From the IMG/VR virus record IMGVR_UViG_3300025816_000064, positions 1 to 26,202 of that record: DNA of 26,202 nucleotides; one strand, given 5' to 3'. The notes under the pieces are model-generated. The model was not told the DNA's origin. It did no database searches and saw only the letters and a program-made list of their open reading frames with translations. A program made the position numbers and the translations under genes. Below, in pieces: positions 1-8,764 of this stretch; position 1 is the first letter of the stretch, and each line of letters starts with the position of its first letter. Source of the stretch: a virus.

Positions 1-1
1 A

Positions 2-3000
2 GCAAAGGAAGCTGCAAAGCTGGGTGTAAGGCAAGCACTAAAGGCTAAGATTAAAAACTTTGCATCACCTGCAGTTTTAAAAAGTCTAGCTGCAGAAGGT
101 ACAGTTGCAGGTGCAGGTGGTGCATATCAAGGTTATGAAAAACAAAGTGTAGAGAAGGACATTGGTCTACGTAAAGAGATTGATCCTACCACTGTTGCAT
201 TACAAGGTATACTAGAAGGCACGATAAGTCCTGTTGCAGGTGTAGCTGCTAGTATGTTAGGAACTGCTGTAGCAAGACCTGCTAAGTCTGGCTTTGATAT
301 GGTAAGAAATAATATACCTGCTGTTGAAAGAGCATCTTCATGGATGGAACGTAATCTTTTGCCTACCGCAGGTGTGTCTGAAGTTCAGCGTAGACTTATT
401 GAACGTAATGCAGGACAAGCATCTTCACTTAAAGATCAAGCTGATAAACTTACAGAACAATTTAATACAGTTTTGTCTAAGTCCTTTACTCCTGAAGAAG
501 TGCAGGGTGAGAGTAGTTTAATTAACAAAGCATTGCAGGGTGATGCAACTTCTATTAGAGAAGTAACTGCAAAGGATGCAGAAGCAGGTAGAATTATAAA
601 TGACTTTTTTGATCTACGAGAAGAGTCATTTAGGTATGGTAGAGATGCTGCATTAAACAAACAAACAAAAGGAATTTTTGATAAAGATTCTAACTACGTT
701 CGTAGTGTTCCTGAAGCGTATGCAGTAAATAAAAGAACACAAAACTTTGATGAATTTATAAAAGATAATCCAACTATTCTTACAGAATTAAAATCTTCTA
801 TGGCAGCAGACCCAACAAATGTGCGGTGGGAAAAGTACACTAAAGAATATATCACAACTGATGGACGTATAATTAGTAATGCAGATGAGAATGAATTTGT
901 TTTACAAGCAGCTAAAAATTTATACCAACCGTCACGTAGTATGCGAAAAGAAACAGGTTCATTTGAAAAGAAGTTAGATCAGGATGCACTTCCTAATGTT
1001 GTAAGAAAAATACTTGGATATAATAATCGTCCTGCTTTGCGTATAACAGAAACAATCAACGGTATTGTAGATACAGCAGCAAGAGCAAACACTGCTAGAG
1101 ATATTGTTAATGATGCACTAAATAGAGGTTCTGCTATTGCAGCTAAAAGTCCAGCAGAAGCAAGAGAAATATTTAGGCAGAAGTTTCCTGACCAAGATAT
1201 AAGTGATGTTATGTCTGTTACTGGCACAGTTAAACCTGCTAAATATCAAGGTAGTGAGATTGAAGAGACGGTTATGAATGTACCGTTTCAACGCATAGAT
1301 GAAAAATTAAAAAACATCTACATAACAAAAGATGAGGGTGTAAGATTAAAGGAACTATTTGATACAAATTTCTTTGGTCATCAAGCTGCAGAAAAAGATA
1401 ACCTAATTGGTACAGCTATGCGGTCTTTCTTAGGCACACAGGCTTTTGCCAAAGCAGGTAAGACAGTTTACAGTCCTATCGCTATGATGCGTAATGCTAT
1501 AGGTGCTGCAGGTTATGCTGCATCTAGTGGTAACACTAAAGGATTGATTGATGGTGGTAGATATATAGGTAATCTACTAAAGAAAGGTGGTACAAATAAT
1601 TCTGAGTTAAGAACAGCTATACGAGAGTTTCAAGATTTAGGTTTACAAGGATCAAACATTGATCTTAATCAAACTTTAAGACGATTTGGTGATGTTACTG
1701 ATAACATGGATGATGGTAATATCATGCAAAAGTTTATGGTTAGTGGTGGTCTAACTACATTTGGTAAACCGGGTAAGGCAGTTGCTAAAGCAGCAAGAGA
1801 ATCATACGGTGCTATTGATGATGCTGCTAAATTTTCAGTATTTATGAATGAAAGACAACAAGCTAAAAAAGTATTTGATTCCTTTTCTCCTGAGATACAG
1901 CAAAGAAAACTAGCAGAGTTTCAACAGCAGTACAGTGTTATAAATCCTACACGTGAAGACTATATCAACGAGCAAGCTGCAATTAAGACAGGTAATGTAA
2001 CACCACTATATGGTCGCATTCCTCCGTTGTTAGAAAAGATGCGAGCATTTCCTATCATTGGTTCATTTACTGCCTACCCTGCAGAACGTCTACGTAACGT
2101 ATATCAAATTCTTAAAACTGGAACTGACGAAATGGTTGAAGGTTTTGAGACAGGTAATGCAGCTTTACGTAATCAAGGTATTAAAAGACTTGCTTCTTTA
2201 TATGCAGTGCAGGGTGCGATATACACAGGTGCATATGGTATTAATGCTGCTCTTGGAGAGAACGAAACAGTAGATAAGATGAGAGCAAGTCTACCTGATT
2301 GGCAGAAAAATTCTGCACTGATTGTAACGGGTAGAACAAAAGATGGTATGCCTACATATGTAGATGTTAGTTATCTAAATCCTGATCAATATGTTATTGG
2401 AGGTATTGTACCTCTTATGATGAAAGCATCACGTGGTGAAGATGTGAGTAAAGATTTAGATGAGTCTATTGTTCAAGCAGGAAAGAAACTATTTGAACCT
2501 TATGTGTCTCCTTCTCTTGCACTAGAAGCAGCTATGGATTTAGGTAATGTAGTTACGGGTAAATCAACTGACGTTGCCAGAGACTTAGCCTCTATGGGTA
2601 AATCATTAGAACCGGGATATACTAAGTTTGTACGAGATATGGCACAAGATGCAGAAGCATTTGAGAAGTTTGGTACTCCCGGTTCAGATGTAGAACGGTT
2701 CTTCTATCCTCAAAGGTTTGGTACAGTAGATGAACCTGCTGAAGGATTTATTGATTTACTACAAAAGAATGGTTTAGGTTTTCCCGGTTTAAGAGAAGAG
2801 GTATTTAATCCTAAGAGAGTTATGGGATATACTCTTAATACAATTAATTCTAATGCACGGCAGAACTTTAATAGTTTTACAGGTAAACTTGCTGACATGC
2901 TTGCTGATCCTAGATCAAGGTATGACTATGAAGAAGTTATGAAAGAATATAATGAAGTTCTTCAAGAGCAATTTACTGCACAACAAGCTATTCGTAAATT

Positions 3001-3307
3001 GTTTCAAGACATGGATGGGATAATAGGCAAACAAGAATTAATAAAAGATTTAAACTCATATGATCTACGTGGTGTAGTACCATCTAAAAAGGTTATACGT
3101 GGTATTTTAAATGGTCGTGCTGCACCTACTACAAAAGCAGACAAGAGACAATTTTGGTTAGATATAAATAGAAACTTATATGAGAAAACTGGTGAGTACT
3201 ACACTCAAGAGATAGCAGATTTAAGACGAAACATGGCTAAACTAGAAAACTTTTACCGTGGTGCTGATCTACGTGGTGATCCACCAGAATTACAAATTGG
3301 AGAATAA
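2..3307 (+). CDS. Large virion protein, probable internal/ejection protein (5' truncated)
   Basis: The frame is open from base 2 with no stop, so the first in-window ATG (254) is not the real start; 1101 residues are visible and the N-terminus lies outside. The protein is long, rich in Ala, Gln and charged helix, with only short hydrophobic stretches (for example around SPIAMMRNAIGAAGYAA and ASLYAVQGAIYTGAYGINAA). That is the look of the very large internal virion or DNA-ejection proteins near the end of the structural operon in T7-like and marine podoviruses. I see no lytic transglycosylase or protease motif in the visible part. It is followed after 2 bases by another structural gene on the same strand. 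The role is inferred from size, composition and position; a tail or polyvalent protein is possible. Confidence 0.8.
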   Translation, partial: AKEAAKLGVRQALKAKIKNFASPAVLKSLAAEGTVAGAGGAYQGYEKQSVEKDIGLRKEIDPTTVALQGILEGTISPVAGVAASMLGTAVARPAKSGFDMVRNNIPAVERASSWMERNLLPTAGVSEVQRRLIERNAGQASSLKDQADKLTEQFNTVLSKSFTPEEVQGESSLINKALQGDATSIREVTAKDAEAGRIINDFFDLREESFRYGRDAALNKQTKGIFDKDSNYVRSVPEAYAVNKRTQNFDEFIKDNPTILTELKSSMAADPTNVRWEKYTKEYITTDGRIISNADENEFVLQAAKNLYQPSRSMRKETGSFEKKLDQDALPNVVRKILGYNNRPALRITETINGIVDTAARANTARDIVNDALNRGSAIAAKSPAEAREIFRQKFPDQDISDVMSVTGTVKPAKYQGSEIEETVMNVPFQRIDEKLKNIYITKDEGVRLKELFDTNFFGHQAAEKDNLIGTAMRSFLGTQAFAKAGKTVYSPIAMMRNAIGAAGYAASSGNTKGLIDGGRYIGNLLKKGGTNNSELRTAIREFQDLGLQGSNIDLNQTLRRFGDVTDNMDDGNIMQKFMVSGGLTTFGKPGKAVAKAARESYGAIDDAAKFSVFMNERQQAKKVFDSFSPEIQQRKLAEFQQQYSVINPTREDYINEQAAIKTGNVTPLYGRIPPLLEKMRAFPIIGSFTAYPAERLRNVYQILKTGTDEMVEGFETGNAALRNQGIKRLASLYAVQGAIYTGAYGINAALGENETVDKMRASLPDWQKNSALIVTGRTKDGMPTYVDVSYLNPDQYVIGGIVPLMMKASRGEDVSKDLDESIVQAGKKLFEPYVSPSLALEAAMDLGNVVTGKSTDVARDLASMGKSLEPGYTKFVRDMAQDAEAFEKFGTPGSDVERFFYPQRFGTVDEPAEGFIDLLQKNGLGFPGLREEVFNPKRVMGYTLNTINSNARQNFNSFTGKLADMLADPRSRYDYEEVMKEYNEVLQEQFTAQQAIRKLFQDMDGIIGKQELIKDLNSYDLRGVVPSKKVIRGILNGRAAPTTKADKRQFWLDINRNLYEKTGEYYTQEIADLRRNMAKLENFYRGADLRGDPPELQIGE

Positions 3308-3309
3308 CT

Positions 3310-4092
3310 ATGGGTATACCATCATCAGTTACAAGATTTGGCAAGAACGAACCATTTGATTTACAGGTATCTCGTAATCAAATATATGATCACAAGATCA
3401 TCTTTAAATTTGGATTTAATCCAGATATTAACGGTTCTGAAGAAACTATCTGGGATGCTGGTGGTATCTATGCTTATCCATCTGCAGCTACTGTAATGAA
3501 AGTTTCATCTGGTTCTACTAATGATACTGCTGCAGGTACAGGAGCAAGGACTATTCTTGTTCAAGGTCTTGATGCAGACTACAACGAGGCACAGGAAATT
3601 GTAACTCTCAATGGTCAGACAGCAGTAAATACTACCACCTCTTTTCTTAGAGTAACCAGAGCATATGTTCTGACAGCAGGATCAGGAGGTACAGCAGCGG
3701 GTAATATCTATGTGGGTGTAGGCACTGTAACTACTGGTGTTCCTGCTACTATCTATGCTCAGATTACACTGGGAGAGAATCAAACTCTTATGGGACTTTG
3801 GACAGTACCTGCAGGTTATACAGGATACTTTGATCATTTTAATGTGGCAACAGGTACAACAAATGCCAATCAGTACGTCTCTATCAGAGCAATACAAAGA
3901 AATTTTGGTGGTGTATTTAGAACTATGATAAAACAAACTATTGGGTCTGGTGGTGTAGCAGACTTTGTTATTAAATATCCAATTGAAGTACAGGAAAAGA
4001 CTGACCTTGAGATGAGAGCATCTAGTTCAGGGTCAAACAATCTTGTGTCTGCTGACTTTTCTGTTGTCTATATTAAGAATGAATCAAACTAA
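3310..4092 (+). CDS. Virion structural protein (hypothetical)
   Basis: 260 residues, starting 2 bases after the stop of the large virion gene. Composition is beta-rich and full of Gly, Thr, Ser and Asn, with few Cys or Lys, typical of phage tail, fibre or head-decoration proteins. The middle (about residues 70-140) is low-complexity Gly/Thr/Ala sequence; the C-terminal third (about 150-258) alternates hydrophobic and polar residues as in a beta-sandwich. No enzymatic motif is visible. The stop shares one base with the next ATG (TAATG), so the two are translationally coupled. I recognise no named family; the structural role is inferred from composition and context. Confidence 0.75.
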   Translation: MGIPSSVTRFGKNEPFDLQVSRNQIYDHKIIFKFGFNPDINGSEETIWDAGGIYAYPSAATVMKVSSGSTNDTAAGTGARTILVQGLDADYNEAQEIVTLNGQTAVNTTTSFLRVTRAYVLTAGSGGTAAGNIYVGVGTVTTGVPATIYAQITLGENQTLMGLWTVPAGYTGYFDHFNVATGTTNANQYVSIRAIQRNFGGVFRTMIKQTIGSGGVADFVIKYPIEVQEKTDLEMRASSSGSNNLVSADFSVVYIKNESN

Positions 4093-4478
4093 TGGAAATG
4101 GATGCGCAGTTTCTGTTTCAAGTTGGAGCAGTAGTTGCATCACTGTCTGGTGCATGGGCATTAGTACGTGCACAGGTAAATACATTGAAGGCAACTCAAG
4201 AAGAAATTAAAGGTCATGTTGATGAGGTAAATAGAGAACTTGATGAAACAGAGAATAATGTAGCTGTACTAAGACAACAAATAAAAGTACTATCTGATAT
4301 TCTTAGTCCAGATAATCTCGCTGCTGAACATAAAAGAAAAGGTCAGGTTCAGGAACAAATTAAAAAATTACAAGAAGAAGTGACAACTTTACAACACATG
4401 CACAATGGTCGTCATCCTTTTATAGATGAACTAGCTAGCAGTCATCTTCAACGTAATCCTCATTCTCCACAGAAGTAA
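4092..4478 (+). CDS. Small membrane-anchored coiled-coil protein
   Basis: 128 residues. Residues 5-25 are a hydrophobic segment (FQVGAVVASLSGAWALV) that can span a membrane, and residues 27-105 are a long charged coiled coil with heptad spacing. The start forms a TAATG junction with the structural gene before it. It is the last gene of the rightward operon, and its last 44 bases overlap, tail to tail, the terminase small subunit on the other strand. The topology resembles an i-spanin, but a separate spanin pair lies 400 bases away, so a minor virion or ejection protein is as likely. Function unknown. Confidence 0.75.
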   Translation: MEMDAQFLFQVGAVVASLSGAWALVRAQVNTLKATQEEIKGHVDEVNRELDETENNVAVLRQQIKVLSDILSPDNLAAEHKRKGQVQEQIKKLQEEVTTLQHMHNGRHPFIDELASSHLQRNPHSPQK

Positions 4479-4884
4479 ACCAAGAGCATTTAAGAAACAT
4501 CTTAGATGCTCTGTCTTCTCCTAATATCTCTAAGCTATTAACTATCTCCTGTTCTAGTTCAGCAATAGATTTAACAGCTTCTTCTTCCTTTGTAGAACGA
4601 ATGCGGGACAATACCTCTAGTGCTTTGATTGCACTGTTGGTATGTCCTGCACTCTTAGCATAATTGTATTGGTTTTCTACCTCTGCAATAACGTCAATGC
4701 GTGTCTCAAGTTCCTTCTCAAGTTCCTCAATACGCTCGTTAATCTCAGGTCGTTGCTTTAGTCTATGACCCTGTGTATGTGCGGATACATCTGAATATCC
4801 TGCAGCTTTAGCAGCTTCAGTAGCATTACGGTACATCACATAGGCTTGACAGAACTTCTCCTGCTTTAGATTAAGTTCCTTCAT
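4435..4884 (-). CDS. terS: Terminase small subunit
   Basis: 149 residues. The N-terminal 60 residues match the small-terminase HTH region: LKQEKFCQAYVMYRNATEAA followed by AGYSDVSAHTQGHRLKQRP, the pattern of Terminase_2-type DNA-recognition domains. A charged helical stretch (about 55-110), which in this family forms the oligomerisation coiled coil, and an acidic tail follow. The protein would bind the packaging site on phage DNA and load the large terminase, which is not in this window. The ATG overlaps the o-spanin stop as ATGA. Its 3' end runs 44 bases into the convergent plus-strand gene. Sitting at the end of a lysis cassette is a known arrangement for a late gene. Confidence 0.8.
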   Translation of the reverse strand: MKELNLKQEKFCQAYVMYRNATEAAKAAGYSDVSAHTQGHRLKQRPEINERIEELEKELETRIDVIAEVENQYNYAKSAGHTNSAIKALEVLSRIRSTKEEEAVKSIAELEQEIVNSLEILGEDRASKMFLKCSWFTSVENEDYVEDDC

Positions 4885-5066
4885 TTACAAAACTTTTCCC
4901 ATGTAAGGTTATGACTTAGTATCTGACGAGCAGTATCGTTAGAGATAGAATCAGCATCACTGATAAGAATTGGAAAGGACCAACTACAGAACGCCGCCTC
5001 TCCTCCAACGCTTTCGCAACCGCTTAATAACATCACCGTCAGACATACGGCTAACTTCGTTTTCAA
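4881..5066 (-). CDS. Rz1-like o-spanin lipoprotein (TTG start)
   Basis: Read from the TTG at 5066, this is a 61-residue lipoprotein: a basic MKTK start, a short hydrophobic core and the lipobox LLSGC, with the lipidated Cys at residue 17. The TTG has AGGAAAG 8 bases upstream. The frame also runs upstream to an ATG at 5147, but that would put about 27 charged residues before the signal peptide. The mature part carries a pattern I associate with small Rz1-like proteins of alphaproteobacterial phages (ILISDADSISNDTARQILSH). It starts inside the i-spanin gene in another frame and overlaps it by 83 bases, the classic Rz/Rz1 nesting. Its role would be outer-membrane disruption after peptidoglycan breakdown. 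Confidence 0.75.
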   Translation of the reverse strand: MKTKLAVCLTVMLLSGCESVGGEAAFCSWSFPILISDADSISNDTARQILSHNLTWEKFCK

Positions 5067-5205
5067 TTTTATTTCTTTCCTGTGTATTCTTAACTGCCTG
5101 TTCAAGTTCTTTCTTCTGTGCATTATCTCTTCCTGCCTTAAACGCAAAGACTAAAGGCAGTATCTTTGTAAAGATATTTAGCACAGAAGAAAATAAAGAA
5201 AGCAT
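4984..5205 (-). CDS. Rz-like i-spanin
   Basis: 73 residues: an N-terminal hydrophobic anchor (about residues 3-22, SLFSSVLNIFTKILPLVFAF), then a charged helical region (25-60) predicted as a periplasmic coiled coil, ending in a very basic tail. This is the topology of an i-spanin, which sits in the inner membrane and pairs with the o-spanin lipoprotein. The o-spanin gene starts inside this one in a different frame. The start ATG shares a base with the holin stop (TAATG). The family was assigned from topology and context, since spanins share little sequence. Confidence 0.75.
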   Translation of the reverse strand: MLSLFSSVLNIFTKILPLVFAFKAGRDNAQKKELEQAVKNTQERNKIENEVSRMSDGDVIKRLRKRWRRGGVL

Positions 5206-5447
5206 TAGTCTACCTTCTCAGTTGTACCTTTAATAACCTCAACCTCTTCAGGTTTTACTTCAGGCTTTCCTGTTTCTTTGGCTTTACCAATGGTAAGACT
5301 AAGAAATTCTACAGCCTTGTATATTTTTCCAAGAACTGTATCAGGATCAGGTGTTTTAGTTCCTGCAATGATAAGACTTGCAATTGTAATAACACCAGTA
5401 ACAGTGCTAAGAATAACGTCTGAATTATTAGTAACAAGTTCAAGCAT
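5205..5447 (-). CDS. Putative holin
   Basis: 80 residues with one clear transmembrane helix (about residues 11-30, ILSTVTGVITIASLIIAG), then TPDPDTVLGKIYKAVEFLSL and a charged C-terminus. The TPxxDT...GKIY...IGKAK pattern is common in small membrane proteins next to spanins in alphaproteobacterial phages and is usually annotated as holin-like. A good SD (AAAGGAG) precedes the ATG. It is directly upstream of, and coupled to, the i-spanin and o-spanin genes, so holin is the natural reading. No endolysin is adjacent; it must lie outside the window or be unrecognised here. With one helix it would be a class III-like holin or pinholin. Confidence 0.65.
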   Translation of the reverse strand: MLELVTNNSDVILSTVTGVITIASLIIAGTKTPDPDTVLGKIYKAVEFLSLTIGKAKETGKPEVKPEEVEVIKGTTEKVD

Positions 5448-5458
5448 TTGATTCTCCT

Positions 5459-7756
5459 TTAAGCTGCCTGTTTAGTAATTAGATTAGCATAATAAACTTT
5501 ATCTGCTTGCTTTGAAGTTTTGAAAACTTCAGCAACAAGAGTGTTCTTACTATACATAAAGATATTCATTTCAATAGCATCATTGTCAAATAGTTTTTCA
5601 CAATCCTGTGCCATTGCAAGAAGTTCACCAGTAGTCCAAAACTCTGAACCGTTTGTCTCTACCTTCATGTACTTGTTTCTACCATCTTCTAACTTTTCTT
5701 TCAGATCAATAGCTGTCTCATCAGGGAATGAACAGTCAAAACCAAACAGATGAAAGTTTCTAAAGCCAAAGATATGCATCATGCCTATTGCTCTCATTGC
5801 TGCACAAGTACCACCATTAACAAACGTAGTGTCTTCAGGTACATTTAGTTTCTCATTGATCTTTAGACTCTTACCTTCTTGATTCTTTACTGTGTTAGCT
5901 ACTGCCTGTGAGTAAGCGTGCCATCCATACACCTGATCAGTCTTAGACTGCAGCAATTTTGTAACTGAAGGATCAGTCATTGATGCAATGAAGAACATTG
6001 TACTAGGATCAACCGTCTCAAACAGAGTGGACCGTACAACACCATGTGTACTTTCACCTTCAATAGGTCGAGGGTCTAGTATAACACATGCCCATGGTTT
6101 TATACCAGCCTTGAGCAGCTTTGGATAGCTATGCTTTACGCAGACAATTCGTCCATTTGTTTTCTTTTGTAGCTTCTTCAGTTCCTTAAAGTCAATAGAT
6201 GATCCACCAGATACAATGATAGCATGTTCGTCATGTACGTGACAGTTACGGATCATGTCCCAACTGCTGATAAGTTCTACATTCTTATTAATATTGTCAA
6301 CTATGTTATCCTTTGGTACAGAATCACGTGGCTGTACTACAATAGGTACACGCCTAAACTCTACAGGTAAATCAGGTAAGTCATCATCATTCAGTAGCAC
6401 TGCTAGGTGTGTATGTCCACCATCTTTTACTCTGTCCTGTGAAGGAAGAACTGTAATACGTTTACCCTTTAAAGACTTTACAAAACGGTTTACTGTCTGA
6501 TGTTTCTCGTCAACAATCTTTCCTTCCTGATCTTTGGAAAAGAAATTATTGAAGACAATAACAGGAACATGGTCAAGGTTATCATAGTCTGCCTTCTTTG
6601 TTTTCTCGCTGTTGCCACCATCAATGAATGCAAAGGATACATTCTTTAACTTACTACGGTGTTTCTTTAGTGTCTTCTTACTATCACCCTTGTACAAGTT
6701 AAAGGTAAACGTCTTATCTTTTTCTTTCATCTTCTCTGCAAATTCTGTAAGACGTTTTGTCACAGCTTCCAAGGCATTGTGTGCTTTATCGTTAAACTCT
6801 AACTCGTCTGTTTCTGTTGTTGCATTTTCAAATAGATCAAAGCCTGTGTAGTGTAGTGTATCAGTCTTCTCAAACGCAGCAAGGGACATTTCAATAGCAC
6901 GTCCACCATTCCATGTACCTACTTCTACGATACTATCAGTAGCATATGTACGTACCAGATCAGCAAGCTGACGATAGCGAGGAAGATTAACATCAGGTGT
7001 AACTTCTTCCTTAGATATTTTCTGCTTTAGATTACCCTTATAGTGTACCATATACTCAGATAGTGGAGAGTTGGTAAAGGCAGCAAGACCTTTTACATTA
7101 GGTGTTAGGTTCTGTGCCTTCATACCATGAGCAAGATATATTTTTAATAGTCGTTCAAAGATAAAACCATCGTGCCACTCACGATACGATACTACCTCAC
7201 CAATATCATAGCATCCTCGTAGGTCAGCTAATAGATAGTGAGGTGACTCATAGTCAAGATTGAAAGCAATAAAAGAAGTTTCACTATAGTCAACGTCTTT
7301 CCTACCTAAGTAAACCAACTCTGCTTTTTGGGAAACAAAGGTATCTAAATTTTTCTGAGAGAAAGGCTTAGTGGTTACTGTATCAGCATCCAACCAGATC
7401 ATCCATCCACCCTTTGCCTCTTTCTCACCAATCTCTAAGGATAGGTCAGTCATAGCATATACTTTGTGTGACCACTTGATAGCATCCATACGCCAGTTGT
7501 ACTGCATATTGCCACCCTCAGTACCATCATGGTCTTTCATTCTTTCTCTATAGTCAAGCATGTCTTGAACATCATTTAGATTACGATACTCAATAACTTC
7601 TGACTGTGGAAAGTCAGCTACTAATTCTTCAGGGCAGTCATGGTAGTATGCTATTAACTTTAGATCGTTCTTCCAAAACTTTTCCACTGACTCTAGCATA
7701 TTCTTAGCGTAGCTTACATAACCACTAGCACTAAATGATGTTACAAACTTAGTCAT
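5459..7756 (-). CDS. Three-domain glycosyltransferase / SAM methyltransferase-like / DUF115 (MAF-like) protein
   Basis: 765 residues from the ATG at 7756 (a GTG at 7765, with GGGAG nearby, is the alternative). Three parts are visible. Residues 1-245: a glycosyltransferase-like fold with WLDADTVT carrying a DxD metal/nucleotide-sugar motif near residue 124. Residues 255-460: a Methyltransf_24-like domain with motif I IVEVGTWNGG (about 276-285) and FIDGGNSEKT (about 377). Residues 500-690: a DUF115/MptE-like domain as in MAF glycosyltransferases, with AIIVSGGSSIDF, a VILDPRP strand end and FHLFGFDCSF. The gene overlaps the upstream glycosyltransferase by 8 bases. It probably builds or attaches a sugar to a virion or host surface protein. 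The domain calls are pattern-based and the substrate is unknown. Confidence 0.75.
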   Translation of the reverse strand: MTKFVTSFSASGYVSYAKNMLESVEKFWKNDLKLIAYYHDCPEELVADFPQSEVIEYRNLNDVQDMLDYRERMKDHDGTEGGNMQYNWRMDAIKWSHKVYAMTDLSLEIGEKEAKGGWMIWLDADTVTTKPFSQKNLDTFVSQKAELVYLGRKDVDYSETSFIAFNLDYESPHYLLADLRGCYDIGEVVSYREWHDGFIFERLLKIYLAHGMKAQNLTPNVKGLAAFTNSPLSEYMVHYKGNLKQKISKEEVTPDVNLPRYRQLADLVRTYATDSIVEVGTWNGGRAIEMSLAAFEKTDTLHYTGFDLFENATTETDELEFNDKAHNALEAVTKRLTEFAEKMKEKDKTFTFNLYKGDSKKTLKKHRSKLKNVSFAFIDGGNSEKTKKADYDNLDHVPVIVFNNFFSKDQEGKIVDEKHQTVNRFVKSLKGKRITVLPSQDRVKDGGHTHLAVLLNDDDLPDLPVEFRRVPIVVQPRDSVPKDNIVDNINKNVELISSWDMIRNCHVHDEHAIIVSGGSSIDFKELKKLQKKTNGRIVCVKHSYPKLLKAGIKPWACVILDPRPIEGESTHGVVRSTLFETVDPSTMFFIASMTDPSVTKLLQSKTDQVYGWHAYSQAVANTVKNQEGKSLKINEKLNVPEDTTFVNGGTCAAMRAIGMMHIFGFRNFHLFGFDCSFPDETAIDLKEKLEDGRNKYMKVETNGSEFWTTGELLAMAQDCEKLFDNDAIEMNIFMYSKNTLVAEVFKTSKQADKVYYANLITKQAA

Positions 7757-8486
7757 ATTGTTCACTCATCTCCCTGTATAATTCATTCCATTCTTTTGCA
7801 TATTGATTATCAATATCTCTTTTACCTTCCCAGTTTCTAAACAATGGTCCTCCTGTTGTAAAGTGTACACACTTAGGATCAATGTCTTCAGATGAATGAC
7901 CATCAAGCCAGTTCCATTCTTCAGATACTTGACTTACTGTCTCTGCCCAACACATACCATGTAACCAACTTCCGCTACTGGTGTTTACAGAAGACACAGT
8001 TAGTTCATTTAGTTCTGGATTACCACAGTTAAACAACATAAAACTTGACCAGTTCTTTCTAAAATAATTTTGTTGTACTTTATTTTTCATTTTATATTTG
8101 TCAGTAGGTTGGTACTTATGATGTACACAAGCTACAGAAAATTTTCTATTATAGAAGATATTAAATAATTTATTTATATCGTCTCTCATGTACATATCAC
8201 AGTCCATAAACAACGCATGTCCTTGATGTACATTCAGAAATGGTACAAGAAAACGTGTGAAACTAAACTCAGTAGAAAATGGTTTACCGTCAAATGAATC
8301 TACCTGCTGACCATCCTTTATAATTTTTGTTCGCCAGTATAAACCTGTTCGCCTTAAACTATCCTGTTTTAGTCTAACAATATTTACAGGTGATGAAGCA
8401 TATTTATTTATACTGTATTCAAGAACGTCACAGTAAGTTTTTTCTGTAGGGTCATAACCTATGTAAACTGTAGGAATACTACTCAT
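7749..8486 (-). CDS. GT8-like glycosyltransferase
   Basis: 245 residues from the ATG at 8486, which has AGGAAG 6 bases upstream; a TTG further up at 8504 is less likely. The N-terminus (IPTVYIGYDPTEKTYCDVL) is the usual start of small GT-A glycosyltransferases. FMDCDMYMRDDI at residues 93-104 holds the DxD motif (D95, D97) that binds Mn and the nucleotide sugar. A C-terminal WLDGHSSEDIDPKCVHFT stretch resembles the late His of GT8-type enzymes. It overlaps the acidic 78-residue gene before it by 8 bases and the three-domain glycosyltransferase after it by 8, so the two sugar enzymes are made together. Acceptor unknown. Confidence 0.75.
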   Translation of the reverse strand: MSSIPTVYIGYDPTEKTYCDVLEYSINKYASSPVNIVRLKQDSLRRTGLYWRTKIIKDGQQVDSFDGKPFSTEFSFTRFLVPFLNVHQGHALFMDCDMYMRDDINKLFNIFYNRKFSVACVHHKYQPTDKYKMKNKVQQNYFRKNWSSFMLFNCGNPELNELTVSSVNTSSGSWLHGMCWAETVSQVSEEWNWLDGHSSEDIDPKCVHFTTGGPLFRNWEGKRDIDNQYAKEWNELYREMSEQYD

Positions 8487-8715
8487 CAGTATCTTCCTCT
8501 TCAATCTTTTCTGTAAGTTCTTTAAATGTAGTAAACTGTGAAGGCACCATAAAATATTCTAGTGTTGTTAGCATAGCATTCTTTAACTCATCTTCAATCA
8601 GATCACTACTAAGATCATCTATTATAACTGTCTTTAATATTTCTACAACAAGATTATCACAGGTAGTAGTTGTTAAATCTATTTTAATTGTTGGTTCAGT
8701 ATCTAAAAAACTCAT
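8479..8715 (-). CDS. Small acidic hypothetical protein
   Basis: 78 residues, acidic, largely helical, no Cys pair or membrane segment. ATG at 8715 with AAAGGAA upstream. The start lies only 12 bases past the U-tract of the hsp20 terminator, leaving no room for a promoter, so this gene and everything after it depends on read-through or antitermination. Its 3' end overlaps the glycosyltransferase start by 8 bases. I recognise no family. Confidence 0.65.
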   Translation of the reverse strand: MSFLDTEPTIKIDLTTTTCDNLVVEILKTVIIDDLSSDLIEDELKNAMLTTLEYFMVPSQFTTFKELTEKIEEEDTDE

Positions 8716-8726
8716 TGTATTCCTTT

Positions 8727-8764
8727 AAAAAAAGGGGATGCGCTTCAGATAATAGCACACCCCC
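8727..8764 (-). terminator. Intrinsic terminator after hsp20
   Basis: On the minus strand GGGGGTGTGC (8764-8755) pairs with GCGCATCCCC (8743-8734): ten pairs with two G-U, an 11-base loop, then seven T (8733-8727). It starts 12 bases after the hsp20 stop. This is a textbook Rho-independent terminator and the clearest one in the window. Confidence 0.85.

Noticed and set aside
254-3307. ATG at 254 as the start of the large virion gene
   Set aside because: The frame is open to base 2 with matching composition, so the gene is cut by the window edge.
4881-5147. 88-residue ATG-started form of the o-spanin
   Set aside because: It puts about 27 charged residues before the signal peptide, while TTG at 5066 has an SD and gives a perfect lipoprotein start.
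4970-5233. Plus-strand frames inside the minus-strand operon (also at 6255, 12097, 16164, 22172)
   Set aside because: They lie wholly across well-supported genes, have no SD and show no recognisable protein pattern.
6840-6870. TGTAGTGTAGTGTA as another palindrome copy
   Set aside because: It is a short direct repeat of half-sites in coding sequence, with no inverted arm.
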